From positions 186,001 through 250,000 of the forward strand of contig NZ_BQHR01000006.1 in assembly GCF_021601625.1 (NCBI RefSeq): a stretch of DNA of 64,000 nt. The letters are read 5' to 3'. Each line of letters starts with the position of its first letter. The first letter of the stretch is position 1. Shown here one piece after another: positions 17,347 to 26,248 of the stretch. The notes under the pieces were generated by a model. It was not told where the DNA came from, did no database searches, and saw only the letters and a list, made by a program, of their open reading frames with translations. Made by a program: the position numbers and the translations under genes. This stretch comes from Pseudomonas paraglycinae. Its GTDB lineage: Bacteria > Pseudomonadota > Gammaproteobacteria > Pseudomonadales > Pseudomonadaceae.

Positions 17347-18291
17347 ATGAATCTGAGCAAGGTCGACCTCAACCTTTTCATCGTCTTCGACGCGATCTAC
17401 ACCGAAGCCAACCTGACCCGCGCCGGGCAGATTGTCGGCATTACCCAGCCAGCGGTGTCCAACGCATTGGCGCGGTTGCGCGAGACCTTCAACGACCCGC
17501 TCTTCGTACGCACCGCCCAGGGCATGGTGCCGACGCCCATGGCGCAGAACATCATCGGCCCGGTGCGCAACGCGCTGTCGCTGTTGCGGGTATCGGTTCA
17601 GGAAAGCCGCATTTTCAACCCCTCGCAAGCAGTCAAGACTTACCGTATCAGTATGACCGACCTGACTGAGGCTGTGATTCTGCCGCCGCTGTTCCAGCGC
17701 CTGCGTCGCCTGGCGCCGACGGTGATCATCGAAAGCTTCCTGTCCAAACGCCGGGAAACCACCAAGGAACTGGCCGCCGGGCGCCTCGATTTCGCCGTGG
17801 ACGCGCCGCTCAACACCGACCCGCAGGTGCGCCACGTCAAGCTGATGGAAGACCGTTACGTCTGCGCCATGCGCAAGGGTCATCCGCTGGCGACCAAGGA
17901 AAAATTCACCCTCGACGATTACCTGTCGCTGACCCACATTCATATTTCCAGCCGGCGCAGTGGCCTGGGCCATGTCGATCTGGCGCTGGGCAAAATGGGC
18001 ATCCAGCGCAAGATCGCCCTGCGCTCGCAGCACTATCTGATGGCGTCCCAGGTGTTGCAGCAGACCGACATGGTGATGACCGTGCCGGAGCGTTTCGCCC
18101 GCCGCCATGACCTGCATGCGTTCAATCTGCCGGTCAACGATGTGCCGCCGGTGGAAACCCATTTGTACTGGCACGAAAGCACCGATCAGGACCCGGCCAA
18201 CCGCTGGATGCGCGAGCAGATGATCGAGTTGTGCCAGCAAGTGACAGCGCACGAGAAGAAGCTCGACAAGCTGCAGGCGCCCGCTACTTGA
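17347..18291 (+). CDS. LysR-family transcriptional regulator
   Basis: DNA-binding regulator of 314 residues. The N-terminal winged helix has LNLFIVFDAIYTEANLTRAG and the recognition helix region TQPAVSNALARLRETFNDPLFVR, followed by a ligand-binding domain. The NodD-like opening and LFVRTAQGM place it in the NodD/LinR-like part of the family. It is divergent from the acyl-CoA dehydrogenase across 176 bases. Its stop codon lies inside the LiuR-type palindrome that precedes liuR. Confidence 0.88.
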   Translation: MNLSKVDLNLFIVFDAIYTEANLTRAGQIVGITQPAVSNALARLRETFNDPLFVRTAQGMVPTPMAQNIIGPVRNALSLLRVSVQESRIFNPSQAVKTYRISMTDLTEAVILPPLFQRLRRLAPTVIIESFLSKRRETTKELAAGRLDFAVDAPLNTDPQVRHVKLMEDRYVCAMRKGHPLATKEKFTLDDYLSLTHIHISSRRSGLGHVDLALGKMGIQRKIALRSQHYLMASQVLQQTDMVMTVPERFARRHDLHAFNLPVNDVPPVETHLYWHESTDQDPANRWMREQMIELCQQVTAHEKKLDKLQAPAT

Positions 18292-18303
18292 CGTAAACGT
18301 CAA
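18288..18303. promoter_or_regulatory. LiuR-type operator upstream of liuR
   Basis: Perfect palindrome TTGACGTAAACGTCAA, apart from the central AA, 43 bases upstream of liuR. Near-identical sites occur before the liuA operon, indicating autoregulation by LiuR. Confidence 0.75.
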
Positions 18304-18346
18304 CCTGCCATTAGCTTAGCGCCAAGCCCCTTCTTCGAGCGCTTTC

Positions 18347-18748
18347 ATGAGCAGCCAGACCTACAGCATTTCCGACCTCGCCCGCGAGCTGGACATCACC
18401 ACCCGGGCGATCCGCTTCTATGAAGAACAAGGCCTGCTCAGCCCTGAGCGCCGAGGCCAGGAACGCATCTATTCGCCGCGCGACAAGGTCAGCCTGAAGC
18501 TGATCCTGCGGGGCAAGCGCATCGGTTTTTCCTTGGCCGAGTGCCGCGAGCTGATCGAGCTCTATGACCCTTCCAGCGGTAACACCAAACAACTCAACAG
18601 CATGCTGGCGAAAATCAGCGAGCGCCGGGCACAGCTTGAACAGCAACTGCTGGACATCGAACAGATGAAGCTGGAACTCGACACCGCCGAAGAACGCTGT
18701 GTGCAGGCGCTGGAGCAGACGCTCAAGAGTCAGCAAGTCGCGCAGTAG
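18347..18748 (+). CDS. liuR: MerR-family regulator of leucine/isovalerate catabolism LiuR
   Basis: MerR-type regulator of 133 residues. It has a helix-turn-helix start YSISDLARELDITTRAIRFYEEQGLL followed by a wing (YSPRDKVSLKLILRGKRIGFSL) and a dimerisation coiled coil. There are no metal-binding cysteines at the C-terminus, as expected for acyl-CoA-responsive members. It is immediately upstream of HMG-CoA lyase (29 bases), and three matching palindromes lie at its own promoter and at the liuA promoter. In proteobacteria LiuR represses branched-chain degradation genes; that role is inferred here from context. Confidence 0.9.
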   Translation: MSSQTYSISDLARELDITTRAIRFYEEQGLLSPERRGQERIYSPRDKVSLKLILRGKRIGFSLAECRELIELYDPSSGNTKQLNSMLAKISERRAQLEQQLLDIEQMKLELDTAEERCVQALEQTLKSQQVAQ

Positions 18749-18777
18749 CCTCCCGACAACCACAACAGGTCAACGCC

Positions 18778-19677
18778 ATGTCCCTCCCCTCCCAAGTACG
18801 CCTGATTGAAGTCGGCCCCCGTGACGGCCTGCAGAACGAAGCCCAGCCAATCAGCGTCGCCGACAAGGTGCAACTGGTCGACGCGCTGAGCGCCGCCGGC
18901 CTCGGCTATATAGAAGTCGGCAGTTTCGTTTCGCCCAAGTGGGTGCCGCAGATGGCCGGTTCCGCTGATGTATTCGCGCAGATCCAGCGCAAGCCCGGCG
19001 TGACCTATGGCGCGCTGGCGCCGAACCTGCGCGGTTTTGAGGATGCGCTGGCCGCCGGGGTCAAGGAAGTCGCGGTGTTTGCCGCTGCGTCCGAAGCGTT
19101 CTCGCAGCGCAACATCAATTGCTCGATCAGCGAAAGCCTGGCGCGGTTCGCGCCGATCATGGAATCGGCGAAACAGCACGGCGTTACCGTGCGCGGTTAC
19201 GTGTCCTGCGTGCTCGGCTGCCCTTATGAAGGCGAGGTCGCCCCGGAACAAGTGGCCATGGTCGCCCGCGAGCTGTACGCGATGGGCTGCTACGAAGTAT
19301 CGCTGGGTGACACCATCGGCACCGGCACTGCGGGCGCCACCCGCCGACTGTTCGAAGTGGTCTCGAATCAGGTGCCGCGAGAGAAACTCGCCGGCCACTT
19401 CCACGACACCTACGGCCAGGCCATGGCCAACATCTACGCCAGCCTGCTGGAAGGCATCGCGGTGTTTGACAGCTCCATCGCCGGCCTCGGCGGCTGCCCG
19501 TACGCCAAGGGCGCCAGCGGTAACGTCGCCACCGAAGACGTGGTGTACCTGCTCAACGGCCTGGGGATCGAGACCGGTATCGACCTCGACGGCTTGATTG
19601 CCGCCGGCCAGCAGATCAGCGCCGTGCTGGGTCGCCCGACCGGTTCGCGCGTGGCCAAGGCTCGCAGCGCACAGTGA
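18778..19677 (+). CDS. mvaB: Hydroxymethylglutaryl-CoA lyase
   Basis: Cleaves HMG-CoA to acetyl-CoA and acetoacetate, the last step of leucine degradation (called liuE in P. aeruginosa). The 299 residues carry the DRE-TIM signature EVGPRDGLQNE, the metal/catalytic region GHFHDTYGQA, and the lyase signature around SIAGLGGCPYAKGASGN with its catalytic Cys. It is co-transcribed with liuR but separated from liuABCD by about 3.8 kb that holds crcY and the small genes. A sigma54 promoter region starts directly after its stop. Confidence 0.95.
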   Translation: MSLPSQVRLIEVGPRDGLQNEAQPISVADKVQLVDALSAAGLGYIEVGSFVSPKWVPQMAGSADVFAQIQRKPGVTYGALAPNLRGFEDALAAGVKEVAVFAAASEAFSQRNINCSISESLARFAPIMESAKQHGVTVRGYVSCVLGCPYEGEVAPEQVAMVARELYAMGCYEVSLGDTIGTGTAGATRRLFEVVSNQVPREKLAGHFHDTYGQAMANIYASLLEGIAVFDSSIAGLGGCPYAKGASGNVATEDVVYLLNGLGIETGIDLDGLIAAGQQISAVLGRPTGSRVAKARSAQ

Positions 19678-19685
19678 GGGGATGG

Positions 19686-19726
19686 TGTTACCGCCGAGCG
19701 CGAAACGTGGGCACAAGCGAGTAACA
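19686..19726 (+). promoter_or_regulatory. Candidate CbrB enhancer sites
   Basis: TGTTAC at 19686-19691 and its inverted copy GTAACA at 19721-19726 lie 29 bases apart, about 85-125 bases upstream of the sigma54 promoter. TGTTAC/GTAACA half-sites are what I recall for CbrB. The spacing here is about double the usual 14, so the exact subsite arrangement is uncertain. Confidence 0.5.
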
Positions 19727-19808
19727 CGGAAACAAATTGTCTGGTTTTGCCTGAAGGAAAAATCCTTCAAAAAACCCAAACCCTTGATTTACAAGGGTTT
19801 ATAAAAGT

Positions 19809-19824
19809 TGGCACGGCTTCTGCT
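19809..19824 (+). promoter_or_regulatory. Sigma54 (RpoN) -24/-12 promoter of the crc sRNA
   Basis: TGGCACGGCTTCTGCT has GG at 19810-19811 and GC at 19822-19823, exactly ten bases apart, as sigma54 requires. It closely matches TGGCACG-N4-TTGCW. Transcription would start near 19835. CbrB-activated sigma54 promoters drive crcZ/crcY in Pseudomonas. Confidence 0.85.
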
Positions 19825-19834
19825 ATCTCTATGG

Positions 19835-20210
19835 CATAACAAGAATAAAAAGCAGCAAACCAATAAAAATAAGACGTACCGACTCTGACATAACAAAAAC
19901 AACACGGCAGAGACGCAGCTAACAGATTTTTTTGGAGAAGGTGTGCTTTTCAGGGTATTCCTCGGAATGACCCGCAACCGGGCAGAGAACAATAAAACTA
20001 CCTTCAGGTAGCTCCCGAATCGGTTGGATCGCTTGGCGAGAAAGCAGATCAGCGCTCAAAAAAATACGTTTGCTCTTGACCCCGGATGGGGGTCGCCAAA
20101 AAACAGCGGTAAAGGGCCACGGTTGCTAAAAACAACAACAGACCGCCCCTCAATAATAAAAAAGAGCACGCGACGACAAAATTAAAGGGGAGCTTCGGCT
20201 CCCCTTTGTG
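19835..20210 (+). ncRNA. crcY: CrcY/CrcZ-family Hfq-sequestering small RNA
   Basis: Roughly 375-base RNA gene that titrates Hfq/Crc to relieve catabolite repression. It has a sigma54 promoter, no credible protein, and at least six A-rich AAnAAnAA (CA) motifs: about 19838-19849, 19862-19872, 19892-19903, 19988-19998, 20128-20140 and 20152-20165. It ends in a terminator hairpin with a UUCG loop. As I recall, P. putida crcY lies just downstream of the mvaB HMG-CoA lyase gene, the same position as here, which is why I use that symbol rather than crcZ (next to cbrB). Ends are estimated, not mapped. Confidence 0.85.
20184..20210 (+). terminator. Terminator of the crc sRNA
   Basis: Ten-base stem AAAGGGGAGC/GCTCCCCTTT with a TTCG tetraloop (20184-20207). 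The stem's own T run and TGTG follow it. Confidence 0.8.
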
Positions 20211-20339
20211 CTGTCTGGCGTTCTGAAATTGTCCGCGACGGATCTCCTCCCCCTTCTCGATCTAGCCCCCACATACAAGTAATCCCCAAAAAAACACGGA
20301 GGGTTTACGGCTTTCGCTGTGTGTAAACACGACGCCGCA

Positions 20340-20687
20340 TGGGCGTTTAAAGTACACGAACCGTTACGCCACGAGGGCTACAACACCTTGCGTCGTTGCC
20401 TACGCGTACGCCAGAATCCGCCGGCTTACGCGGCTATGGGGTGGGCTATATCGTTTCCCTGTCACTGAAAAACAGTGATCGGGTTTGGTAGCCCGTCTGT
20501 AATAGCTGTATGGCAACACCGTATGCAGGCCCTTTTGGGGGCTCTGTTTTATGGTGGTCATGCGTGGGGCTCATTCGTGAGCGCCGGGTTCCTATTGCAG
20601 CCGGTCTACCAACCCGCGTATGGCCGCCACCCATCGTTTGGTAGCGTGGGTGATGGCTCCTTGAGATCTGCGATAGGAGTTACACGT
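20340..20687 (+). promoter_or_regulatory. Long structured leader before the first DUF6124-like gene
   Basis: About 350 bases of uncoded-looking sequence with dense pairing potential. A TCACTG/CAGTGA hairpin (20462-20478) is followed by CGGG..CCCG (20480-20495) and an AGGCCC/GGGGGCT stem region near 20527-20545. CCACCCA pairs with TGGGTGATGG near the 3' end. GTTTGGTAGC occurs twice (20483-20492 and 20636-20645). One complementary CTACCAA (20606-20612) lies between them and can pair with either copy, as in an attenuator or switch. An open frame also runs through to the downstream gene. The 20211-20340 stretch before it shows nothing I can name. Confidence 0.55.
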
Positions 20688-21053
20688 ATGTTCAAAGCCA
20701 CACCAAACCCACCAGAAACCGATTCAATCCCCTACGACGCCGCACTCGAAGCCGAAAACATAAAAACGGCCACCGAGCGGGCGATCAATCATTACCTCGA
20801 TCCTGGGGCGCAGAAGACGTCCAAGCCATCGCGCAAGCCCGGCAAGATCTATCTGGTCAATCCAACGATGGATGACGAAACGCTGCTGGTCGAAGCGTGC
20901 GAAACGCTGTCGTCGGCCAGTGACATGGCCCGGGATATTGGCGAAACCGTCGATCCGTCGCAGCGCAAGGCGATGCAGATTCTGCAGCAGGTCATCATGC
21001 TGAGTGAGCTGCTGGTCAATCGTGTGCTGGATAACCATCACGTCTCGCGGTAG
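20688..21053 (+). CDS. DUF6124-like small Pseudomonas protein
   Basis: A 121-residue acidic soluble protein of unknown function. It opens MFKATPNPPETD and carries the family pattern ERAINHYLDP, then VNPTMDDETLLVEACETLSSASDMA, and a C-terminal helix QQVIMLSELLVNRVLD. The start has AGGAG eight bases upstream. It is the first of three related genes in the window and the only one with the long structured leader. It has no signal peptide or membrane segment. The family name is from memory. Confidence 0.8.
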   Translation: MFKATPNPPETDSIPYDAALEAENIKTATERAINHYLDPGAQKTSKPSRKPGKIYLVNPTMDDETLLVEACETLSSASDMARDIGETVDPSQRKAMQILQQVIMLSELLVNRVLDNHHVSR

Positions 21054-21064
21054 TTGCCGCCTCG

Positions 21065-21085
21065 GTGAGGGGCTTGTCCCCTCAC
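21065..21085 (+). terminator. Hairpin after the first DUF6124-like gene
   Basis: Perfect eight-base stem GTGAGGGG/CCCCTCAC with loop CTTGT, 11 bases after the stop. There is no strong U tract, so it may be an attenuator between the two paralogues. Confidence 0.55.
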
Positions 21086-21141
21086 TGCCTGGCAGCCGTC
21101 TATAAAAATCCTCAAGCGACTCTTTTCCGGAGTTCCAGCTG

Positions 21142-21501
21142 ATGTCCAAGACCGTCATTCCACCGTTAGAAGATCCGGTGTCCCCCTACGAGTTTCCCGA
21201 TTCTAGAAAGCTCCACGACGCCGCCGAACGCGCCCTCGACTATTACCTGACCCCCGCAGCCCAGATCATGGCCACGCCTTACACCCCCAACGACATGTTC
21301 ATGGTCAACCCGCAAACCGACACGGAGTCCTTGCTGGCCAATGCCTGCGAGTCGCTCGCGTCAGCCACGGTCATGCTCGGCGACTTTGCCGGCCTGCTGG
21401 AAGGGCCGAACCGCAAGACCCTGTTGGGCATTGCGCAAGTGGTGATGTTGGGGGAGTTAGCGGTTAATCAGGCGTTGGAAAATGTAGAAGTAAAGCAATA
21501 A
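21142..21501 (+). CDS. DUF6124-like small protein, second paralogue
   Basis: A 119-residue protein clearly related to its upstream neighbour. Matching segments are LHDAAERALDYYLTP, MVNPQTDTESLLANACESLASATVMLGDFAGLLEGPNRKTLL and the C-terminal VVMLGELAVNQALE. Function is unknown. It lies 88 bases after the first copy and is followed by a strong two-way hairpin. Tandem duplication is likely. Confidence 0.82.
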   Translation: MSKTVIPPLEDPVSPYEFPDSRKLHDAAERALDYYLTPAAQIMATPYTPNDMFMVNPQTDTESLLANACESLASATVMLGDFAGLLEGPNRKTLLGIAQVVMLGELAVNQALENVEVKQ

Positions 21502-21506
21502 GCGCC

Positions 21507-21544
21507 GCTTTCGAAGCCAGGGTGCGCGCCCTGGCTTCGAAAGC
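21507..21544. terminator. Bidirectional terminator between convergent genes
   Basis: Perfect 16-base stem (21507-21522 with 21529-21544, arm GCTTTCGAAGCCAGGG) with a six-base loop, between the DUF6124-like gene and the convergent acyl-CoA synthetase. Confidence 0.85.
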
Positions 21545-21552
21545 TCTAATCG

Positions 21553-23250
21553 TCAGCCCTCGTTGCTACGTAACTCCTCGATACTGATCTCGCGCATCCG
21601 GAATTTCTGGATCTTGCCCGTCACCGTCATCGGAAACTCCTCGACGAATTTGAAGTACCGCGGCGTCTTGAAGTGAGCGATGCGCTCCTTGCACCACGCT
21701 TGCAGTTCTTGTTCGGTGGCGCTGTGGCCGGGATGGAATTTGATCCAGGCGACGATTTCCTCACCGTAACGCGAGCAAGGAATGCCGATCACCTGCACGT
21801 CCGCCACCGCTGGATGGGTGAAGAAGAACTCTTCCAGTTCGCGCGGGTAAATGTTTTCGCCGCCACGGATGATCATGTCCTTGTTACGGCCGGCGATGCA
21901 CACGTAACCCTCGTCGTTCATGCTCGCCAGGTCGCCGGTGTGCATCCAGCCTGCCGCGTCGATGGCTTCGGCGGTGGCATTCGGGTTGTTCCAGTAGCCG
22001 AGCATCACGCTGTAGCCACGGGTGCACAGTTCGCCGATGGTGCCGCGTGGCACCGGGTTGCCGGCCTCGTCGATGATTTTGCTTTCGAGTTGTGGCTGGG
22101 TGCGGCCGACGGTGGTGACGCGCAATTCCAGTTCGTCAGATGGGCCGGTCTGCAGGGACACGGGACTGGTTTCGGTCATGCCGTAGGCGATCTGCACTTC
22201 GCTCATGTGCATTTCGTTGATGACCCGGCGCATCACTTCGATCGGGCAAGTCGCGCCGGCCATGATCCCGGTGCGCAGGGTCGACAGGTCGAACTCGGCG
22301 CGCTGCGGCTGATCGAGCATGGCGATGAACATGGTCGGCACGCCGTACAGCGCGGTGGCTTTTTCTTCGGCGACGGTGCTCAGGGTCAGCAGCGGATCGA
22401 AGGCATCGTTGGGATAAATCATGGTGCTGCCGTGGGTGATGCAGCCGAGGTTGCCCATGACCATGCCGAAGCAGTGATACAGCGGCACCGGGATCACCAG
22501 GCGATCAGCAGCGGTCAGGCCGAGGCTTTCGCCGACCATGTAACCGTTGTTGAGGATGTTGTAGTGACTGAGGGTCGCGCCCTTGGGGAAACCGGTGGTG
22601 CCGGAGGTGTACTGGATGTTGACGGGCTGATCGAAGTGCAGGCTGTCGCTGCGTTCACGCAATTGTTCTGGAGAGACACTGGCGGCCAGATCGGCCAGTT
22701 GCGACCACGGGAGAAAACCCGAAGGCGGCTGTGAATCGAGGCTGATCAGGCCACGCAACTCCGGCAGGCGCTCGCTGCGCAGTTCGCCGATGGATTGCTC
22801 GGCCAGTTCCGGAAGCAAGCCTTGCAACATGCCGTGATAGCTGGAGCTCTTGAACGCCCCGGCGCAGACCAACCATTGGCAGCCGGATTGCTTGAGCACG
22901 TATTCGAGTTCGGAGCTGCGGTAGGCCGGGTTGATGTTGACCAGGATCACGCCGAGCTTCGCGGTGGCGAACTGAGCGATGCACCACTGCGCGCAGTTCG
23001 GCGCCCAGATGCCAAGTCGGTCACCGGTCTGCAAACCCAACGCCAGCAGCGCTCTGGCATGCACGTCTACCGCGTCGGCCAGTTGCCGCCAGGTGTAACG
23101 CAGCTGCTGATGGCGCACCACCAGCGCCTCGCCGTCCGGGTACTGCGCGACGGTCTCGTCGAACTTCTGCCCGATGGTCATCGCCAGCAAGGCTTTGCTC
23201 TGGGAACCGCGGGTGTAGCTGCGCTGCGGGTTTGCACTGGGTTGATCCAT
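21553..23250 (-). CDS. Acyl-CoA synthetase (AMP-binding), liu-linked
   Basis: ATP-dependent acyl-CoA ligase of 565 residues from the ATG at 23250, with AGGGG upstream. Motifs are the P-loop [16 protein letters not shown], the YGMTETSP adenylate segment, the GYxxT-like region with [15 protein letters not shown], and the C-terminal lysine loop [14 protein letters not shown]. It is divergent from liuA with two LiuR-type sites in the shared promoter. It therefore probably activates isovalerate or a related branched/short acid feeding the pathway; the substrate is inferred. Confidence 0.9.
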   Translation of the reverse strand: MDQPSANPQRSYTRGSQSKALLAMTIGQKFDETVAQYPDGEALVVRHQQLRYTWRQLADAVDVHARALLALGLQTGDRLGIWAPNCAQWCIAQFATAKLGVILVNINPAYRSSELEYVLKQSGCQWLVCAGAFKSSSYHGMLQGLLPELAEQSIGELRSERLPELRGLISLDSQPPSGFLPWSQLADLAASVSPEQLRERSDSLHFDQPVNIQYTSGTTGFPKGATLSHYNILNNGYMVGESLGLTAADRLVIPVPLYHCFGMVMGNLGCITHGSTMIYPNDAFDPLLTLSTVAEEKATALYGVPTMFIAMLDQPQRAEFDLSTLRTGIMAGATCPIEVMRRVINEMHMSEVQIAYGMTETSPVSLQTGPSDELELRVTTVGRTQPQLESKIIDEAGNPVPRGTIGELCTRGYSVMLGYWNNPNATAEAIDAAGWMHTGDLASMNDEGYVCIAGRNKDMIIRGGENIYPRELEEFFFTHPAVADVQVIGIPCSRYGEEIVAWIKFHPGHSATEQELQAWCKERIAHFKTPRYFKFVEEFPMTVTGKIQKFRMREISIEELRSNEG

Positions 23251-23337
23251 GACGACCCCTATTGTCTTTATTAGTGGGTGTTGGAACGGAGCTGCGGCAG
23301 CTCCGACCATTCAGAACTGGCTCTACTCTCGCTCAAG

Positions 23338-23395
23338 TTGACGTTAACGTAAAGGGTGATTGACAGCCATTCGTCACAGGCTTACGTTAACGTAA
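23338..23395. promoter_or_regulatory. Two LiuR-type operators between the acyl-CoA synthetase and liuA
   Basis: TTGACGTTAACGTAA at 23338-23352 and TTACGTTAACGTAA at 23382-23395, about 44 bases apart. They match the palindrome upstream of liuR. Their position in the divergent promoter region predicts joint control of both directions. Confidence 0.82.
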
Positions 23396-23451
23396 AGGTG
23401 AGAACTGAAACGCCCTTCTCCCCACCCTACAAAAAAGCCAAAAGGTGACCC

Positions 23452-24615
23452 ATGAGCTACCCATCCCTGAACTTTGCCCTCGGCGAAACCATCGACATGC
23501 TGCGCGATCAGGTTCAGTCCTTTGTCGCCAAGGAGATCGCCCCGCGTGCCGCGCAGATCGACAGCGACAACCTGTTCCCTGCCGATCTGTGGCGCAAGTT
23601 CGGCGACATGGGCCTGCTCGGGATCACCGTACCGGAAGAGTACGGCGGCGCTGGCCTGGGTTACTTGGCGCACGTGGTGGCGATGGAAGAAATCAGCCGC
23701 GGCTCCGCTTCCGTGGCGTTGTCCTACGGCGCCCACTCCAACCTCTGCGTGAACCAGATCAACCGCAACGGCAATCACGAACAGAAAACCAAATACCTGC
23801 CGAAGCTGATCAGCGGCGAACACGTCGGCGCTCTGGCGATGAGCGAACCGAACGCCGGTTCCGACGTGGTCTCGATGAAACTGCGCGCCGATAAACGCGG
23901 CGACCGTTTCGTGCTCAACGGCAGCAAGACCTGGATCACCAACGGTCCCGACGCCAACACTTACGTGATCTACGCCAAGACCGACCTGGAAAAAGGCCCG
24001 CACGGCATCACCGCATTCATCGTCGAGCGTGACTGGAAAGGCTTCAGCCGCAGCAACAAGTTCGACAAGCTCGGCATGCGCGGCTCCAACACCTGCGAGC
24101 TGTTCTTCGATGATGTCGAAGTACCGGAGGAAAACATCCTCGGCGTGCTCAACGGCGGCGTGAAAGTGCTGATGAGTGGCCTCGATTACGAGCGCGTTGT
24201 GCTGTCCGGTGGCCCGACCGGAATCATGCAGTCGTGCATGGACCTGATCGTGCCGTACATCCATGACCGCAAGCAGTTCGGCCAGAGCATCGGCGAATTC
24301 CAGCTGATCCAGGGCAAGGTCGCCGACATGTACACCCAGCTCAACGCCAGCCGCGCGTACCTTTACGCCGTGGCCCAGGCCTGCGAGCGCAACGAAACCA
24401 CGCGCAAGGACGCTGCCGGCGTGATCCTCTACACCGCCGAACGCGCCACGCAAATGGCCCTCGACGCGATCCAGATTCTCGGCGGCAACGGCTACATCAA
24501 CGAATTCCCGGCCGGCCGTCTGCTACGTGACGCCAAGCTGTACGAAATCGGTGCCGGTACCAGTGAGATTCGTCGCATGCTGATCGGTCGCGAACTGTTC
24601 AACGAAACCCGCTAA
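23452..24615 (+). CDS. liuA: Isovaleryl-CoA dehydrogenase
   Basis: Flavoprotein oxidising isovaleryl-CoA to 3-methylcrotonyl-CoA, the first committed step of the liu pathway. It has 387 residues with the acyl-CoA dehydrogenase signatures [17 protein letters not shown] and [32 protein letters not shown]. The isovaleryl-type catalytic Glu lies in [15 protein letters not shown] rather than in the usual C-terminal position, which distinguishes it from other family members. It is the first gene of liuABCD, 12 bases before liuB. Confidence 0.96.
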   Translation: MSYPSLNFALGETIDMLRDQVQSFVAKEIAPRAAQIDSDNLFPADLWRKFGDMGLLGITVPEEYGGAGLGYLAHVVAMEEISRGSASVALSYGAHSNLCVNQINRNGNHEQKTKYLPKLISGEHVGALAMSEPNAGSDVVSMKLRADKRGDRFVLNGSKTWITNGPDANTYVIYAKTDLEKGPHGITAFIVERDWKGFSRSNKFDKLGMRGSNTCELFFDDVEVPEENILGVLNGGVKVLMSGLDYERVVLSGGPTGIMQSCMDLIVPYIHDRKQFGQSIGEFQLIQGKVADMYTQLNASRAYLYAVAQACERNETTRKDAAGVILYTAERATQMALDAIQILGGNGYINEFPAGRLLRDAKLYEIGAGTSEIRRMLIGRELFNETR

Positions 24616-24627
24616 ACGGAGCTGTCC

Positions 24628-26235
24628 ATGGCTATCCTGCATACCCAGCTCAACCCTCGTTCATCGGAGTTCGCCGCCAACAGCGCAGCGATGCTCGAAC
24701 AGGTCGACGCCCTGCACACTCTGCTCGCCCAAGTGGCCCAGGGCGGCGGCGCGAAAGCTCAGGAACGGCACACCTCGCGCGGCAAACTGCTGCCGCGTGA
24801 GCGGATCAACCGCTTGCTCGATCCGGGCTCGCCGTTTCTGGAAATCAGTCAGTTGGCCGCCCACGCTGTGTATGGCGAAGAAGTGCCGGCCGCTGGCGTG
24901 ATTGCCGGGATCGGTCGCGTGGAAGGCGTCGAATGCATGATCGTCGCCAACGACGCGACGGTGAAAGGCGGCTCGTACTACCCGCTGACCGTGAAGAAAC
25001 ACCTGCGTGCCCAGACCATCGCCCAGCAAAACCGTCTGCCATGCATTTATCTGGTGGACTCGGGCGGCGCCAACCTGCCGCGTCAGGACGAAGTGTTTCC
25101 GGATCGCGAGCACTTCGGGCGGATCTTCTTCAACCAGGCCAACATGAGCGCCATGGGCATTCCGCAGATTGCCGTGGTCATGGGTTCCTGCACCGCCGGC
25201 GGCGCCTATGTGCCGGCGATGGCCGACGAAGCGATCATGGTGCGCAATCAGGCGACGATCTTCCTCGCCGGCCCGCCCTTGGTGAAAGCCGCGACCGGTG
25301 AAGTGGTCAGCGCCGAAGATCTCGGCGGGGCCGATGTGCACTGCAGGATTTCCGGGGTCGCCGACCATTACGCCGAAAGCGATGAGCACGCCCTCGCCCT
25401 CGCCCGCCGCAGCGTCGCCAACCTCAACTGGCGCAAGCTTGGCGAAGTGCAGCAGCGCACGCCGATTGCGCCGCTGTACGCCAGCGATGAGTTGTACGGC
25501 GTGGTTTCGGCGGACGCCAAGCAGCCGTTCGATGTGCGCGAAGTTATTGCGCGACTGGTCGACGGTTCGGTGTTCGATGAATTCAAGGCTTTGTTCGGTA
25601 CGACGCTGGTGTGCGGTTTCGCTCATCTGCATGGCTACCCGATCGCGATCCTCGCCAACAACGGCATCCTGTTCGCCGAAGCCGCGCAGAAAGGCGCGCA
25701 CTTCATCGAACTGGCCTGCCAGCGCGGGATTCCGCTGCTGTTTCTGCAGAACATCACAGGCTTCATGGTCGGCCAGAAATATGAGGCCGGCGGCATCGCC
25801 AAACACGGCGCCAAACTGGTGACCGCCGTGGCGTGCGCCAAGGTGCCGAAATTCACCGTGATCATCGGCGGCAGCTTCGGCGCCGGTAACTACGGCATGT
25901 GCGGGCGGGCCTACGATCCGCGCTTCCTGTGGATGTGGCCGAACGCGCGGATCGGCGTGATGGGCGCCGAACAGGCGGCCGGCGTACTGGTCCAGGTCAA
26001 GCGCGAGCAGGCCGAACGCAGCGGCCAGGCGTTCAGCGCCGAGCAGGAAAGCGAGATCAAACAGCCGATCCTCGACCAGTATGAAGAGCAGGGTCACCCC
26101 TACTACTCCAGCGCACGGCTATGGGACGACGGTGTCATCGACCCGGCGCAGACCCGCGATGTGCTGGCCCTGGCCTTGTCCGCGTCGTTGAACGCGCCTA
26201 TCGAACCGAGCCGCTTCGGCGTGTTCCGGATGTGA
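24628..26235 (+). CDS. liuB: 3-Methylcrotonyl-CoA carboxylase beta subunit
   Basis: Carboxyltransferase subunit (535 residues) that moves CO2 from carboxybiotin on LiuD to 3-methylcrotonyl-CoA. Visible are the two crotonase-like halves, with [18 protein letters not shown] in the N-terminal half and [20 protein letters not shown] in the C-terminal half, which form the oxyanion holes. It is in the middle of the liu operon, 13 bases before liuC. Confidence 0.96.
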   Translation: MAILHTQLNPRSSEFAANSAAMLEQVDALHTLLAQVAQGGGAKAQERHTSRGKLLPRERINRLLDPGSPFLEISQLAAHAVYGEEVPAAGVIAGIGRVEGVECMIVANDATVKGGSYYPLTVKKHLRAQTIAQQNRLPCIYLVDSGGANLPRQDEVFPDREHFGRIFFNQANMSAMGIPQIAVVMGSCTAGGAYVPAMADEAIMVRNQATIFLAGPPLVKAATGEVVSAEDLGGADVHCRISGVADHYAESDEHALALARRSVANLNWRKLGEVQQRTPIAPLYASDELYGVVSADAKQPFDVREVIARLVDGSVFDEFKALFGTTLVCGFAHLHGYPIAILANNGILFAEAAQKGAHFIELACQRGIPLLFLQNITGFMVGQKYEAGGIAKHGAKLVTAVACAKVPKFTVIIGGSFGAGNYGMCGRAYDPRFLWMWPNARIGVMGAEQAAGVLVQVKREQAERSGQAFSAEQESEIKQPILDQYEEQGHPYYSSARLWDDGVIDPAQTRDVLALALSASLNAPIEPSRFGVFRM

Positions 26236-26248
26236 TCGGGAGATCCCT

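Noticed and set aside
19789-19992. 67-codon minus-strand frame inside the crc sRNA gene
   Set aside because: It is the antisense of A-rich CA motifs (Leu/Phe/Ser-rich product); the RNA gene explains the sequence.
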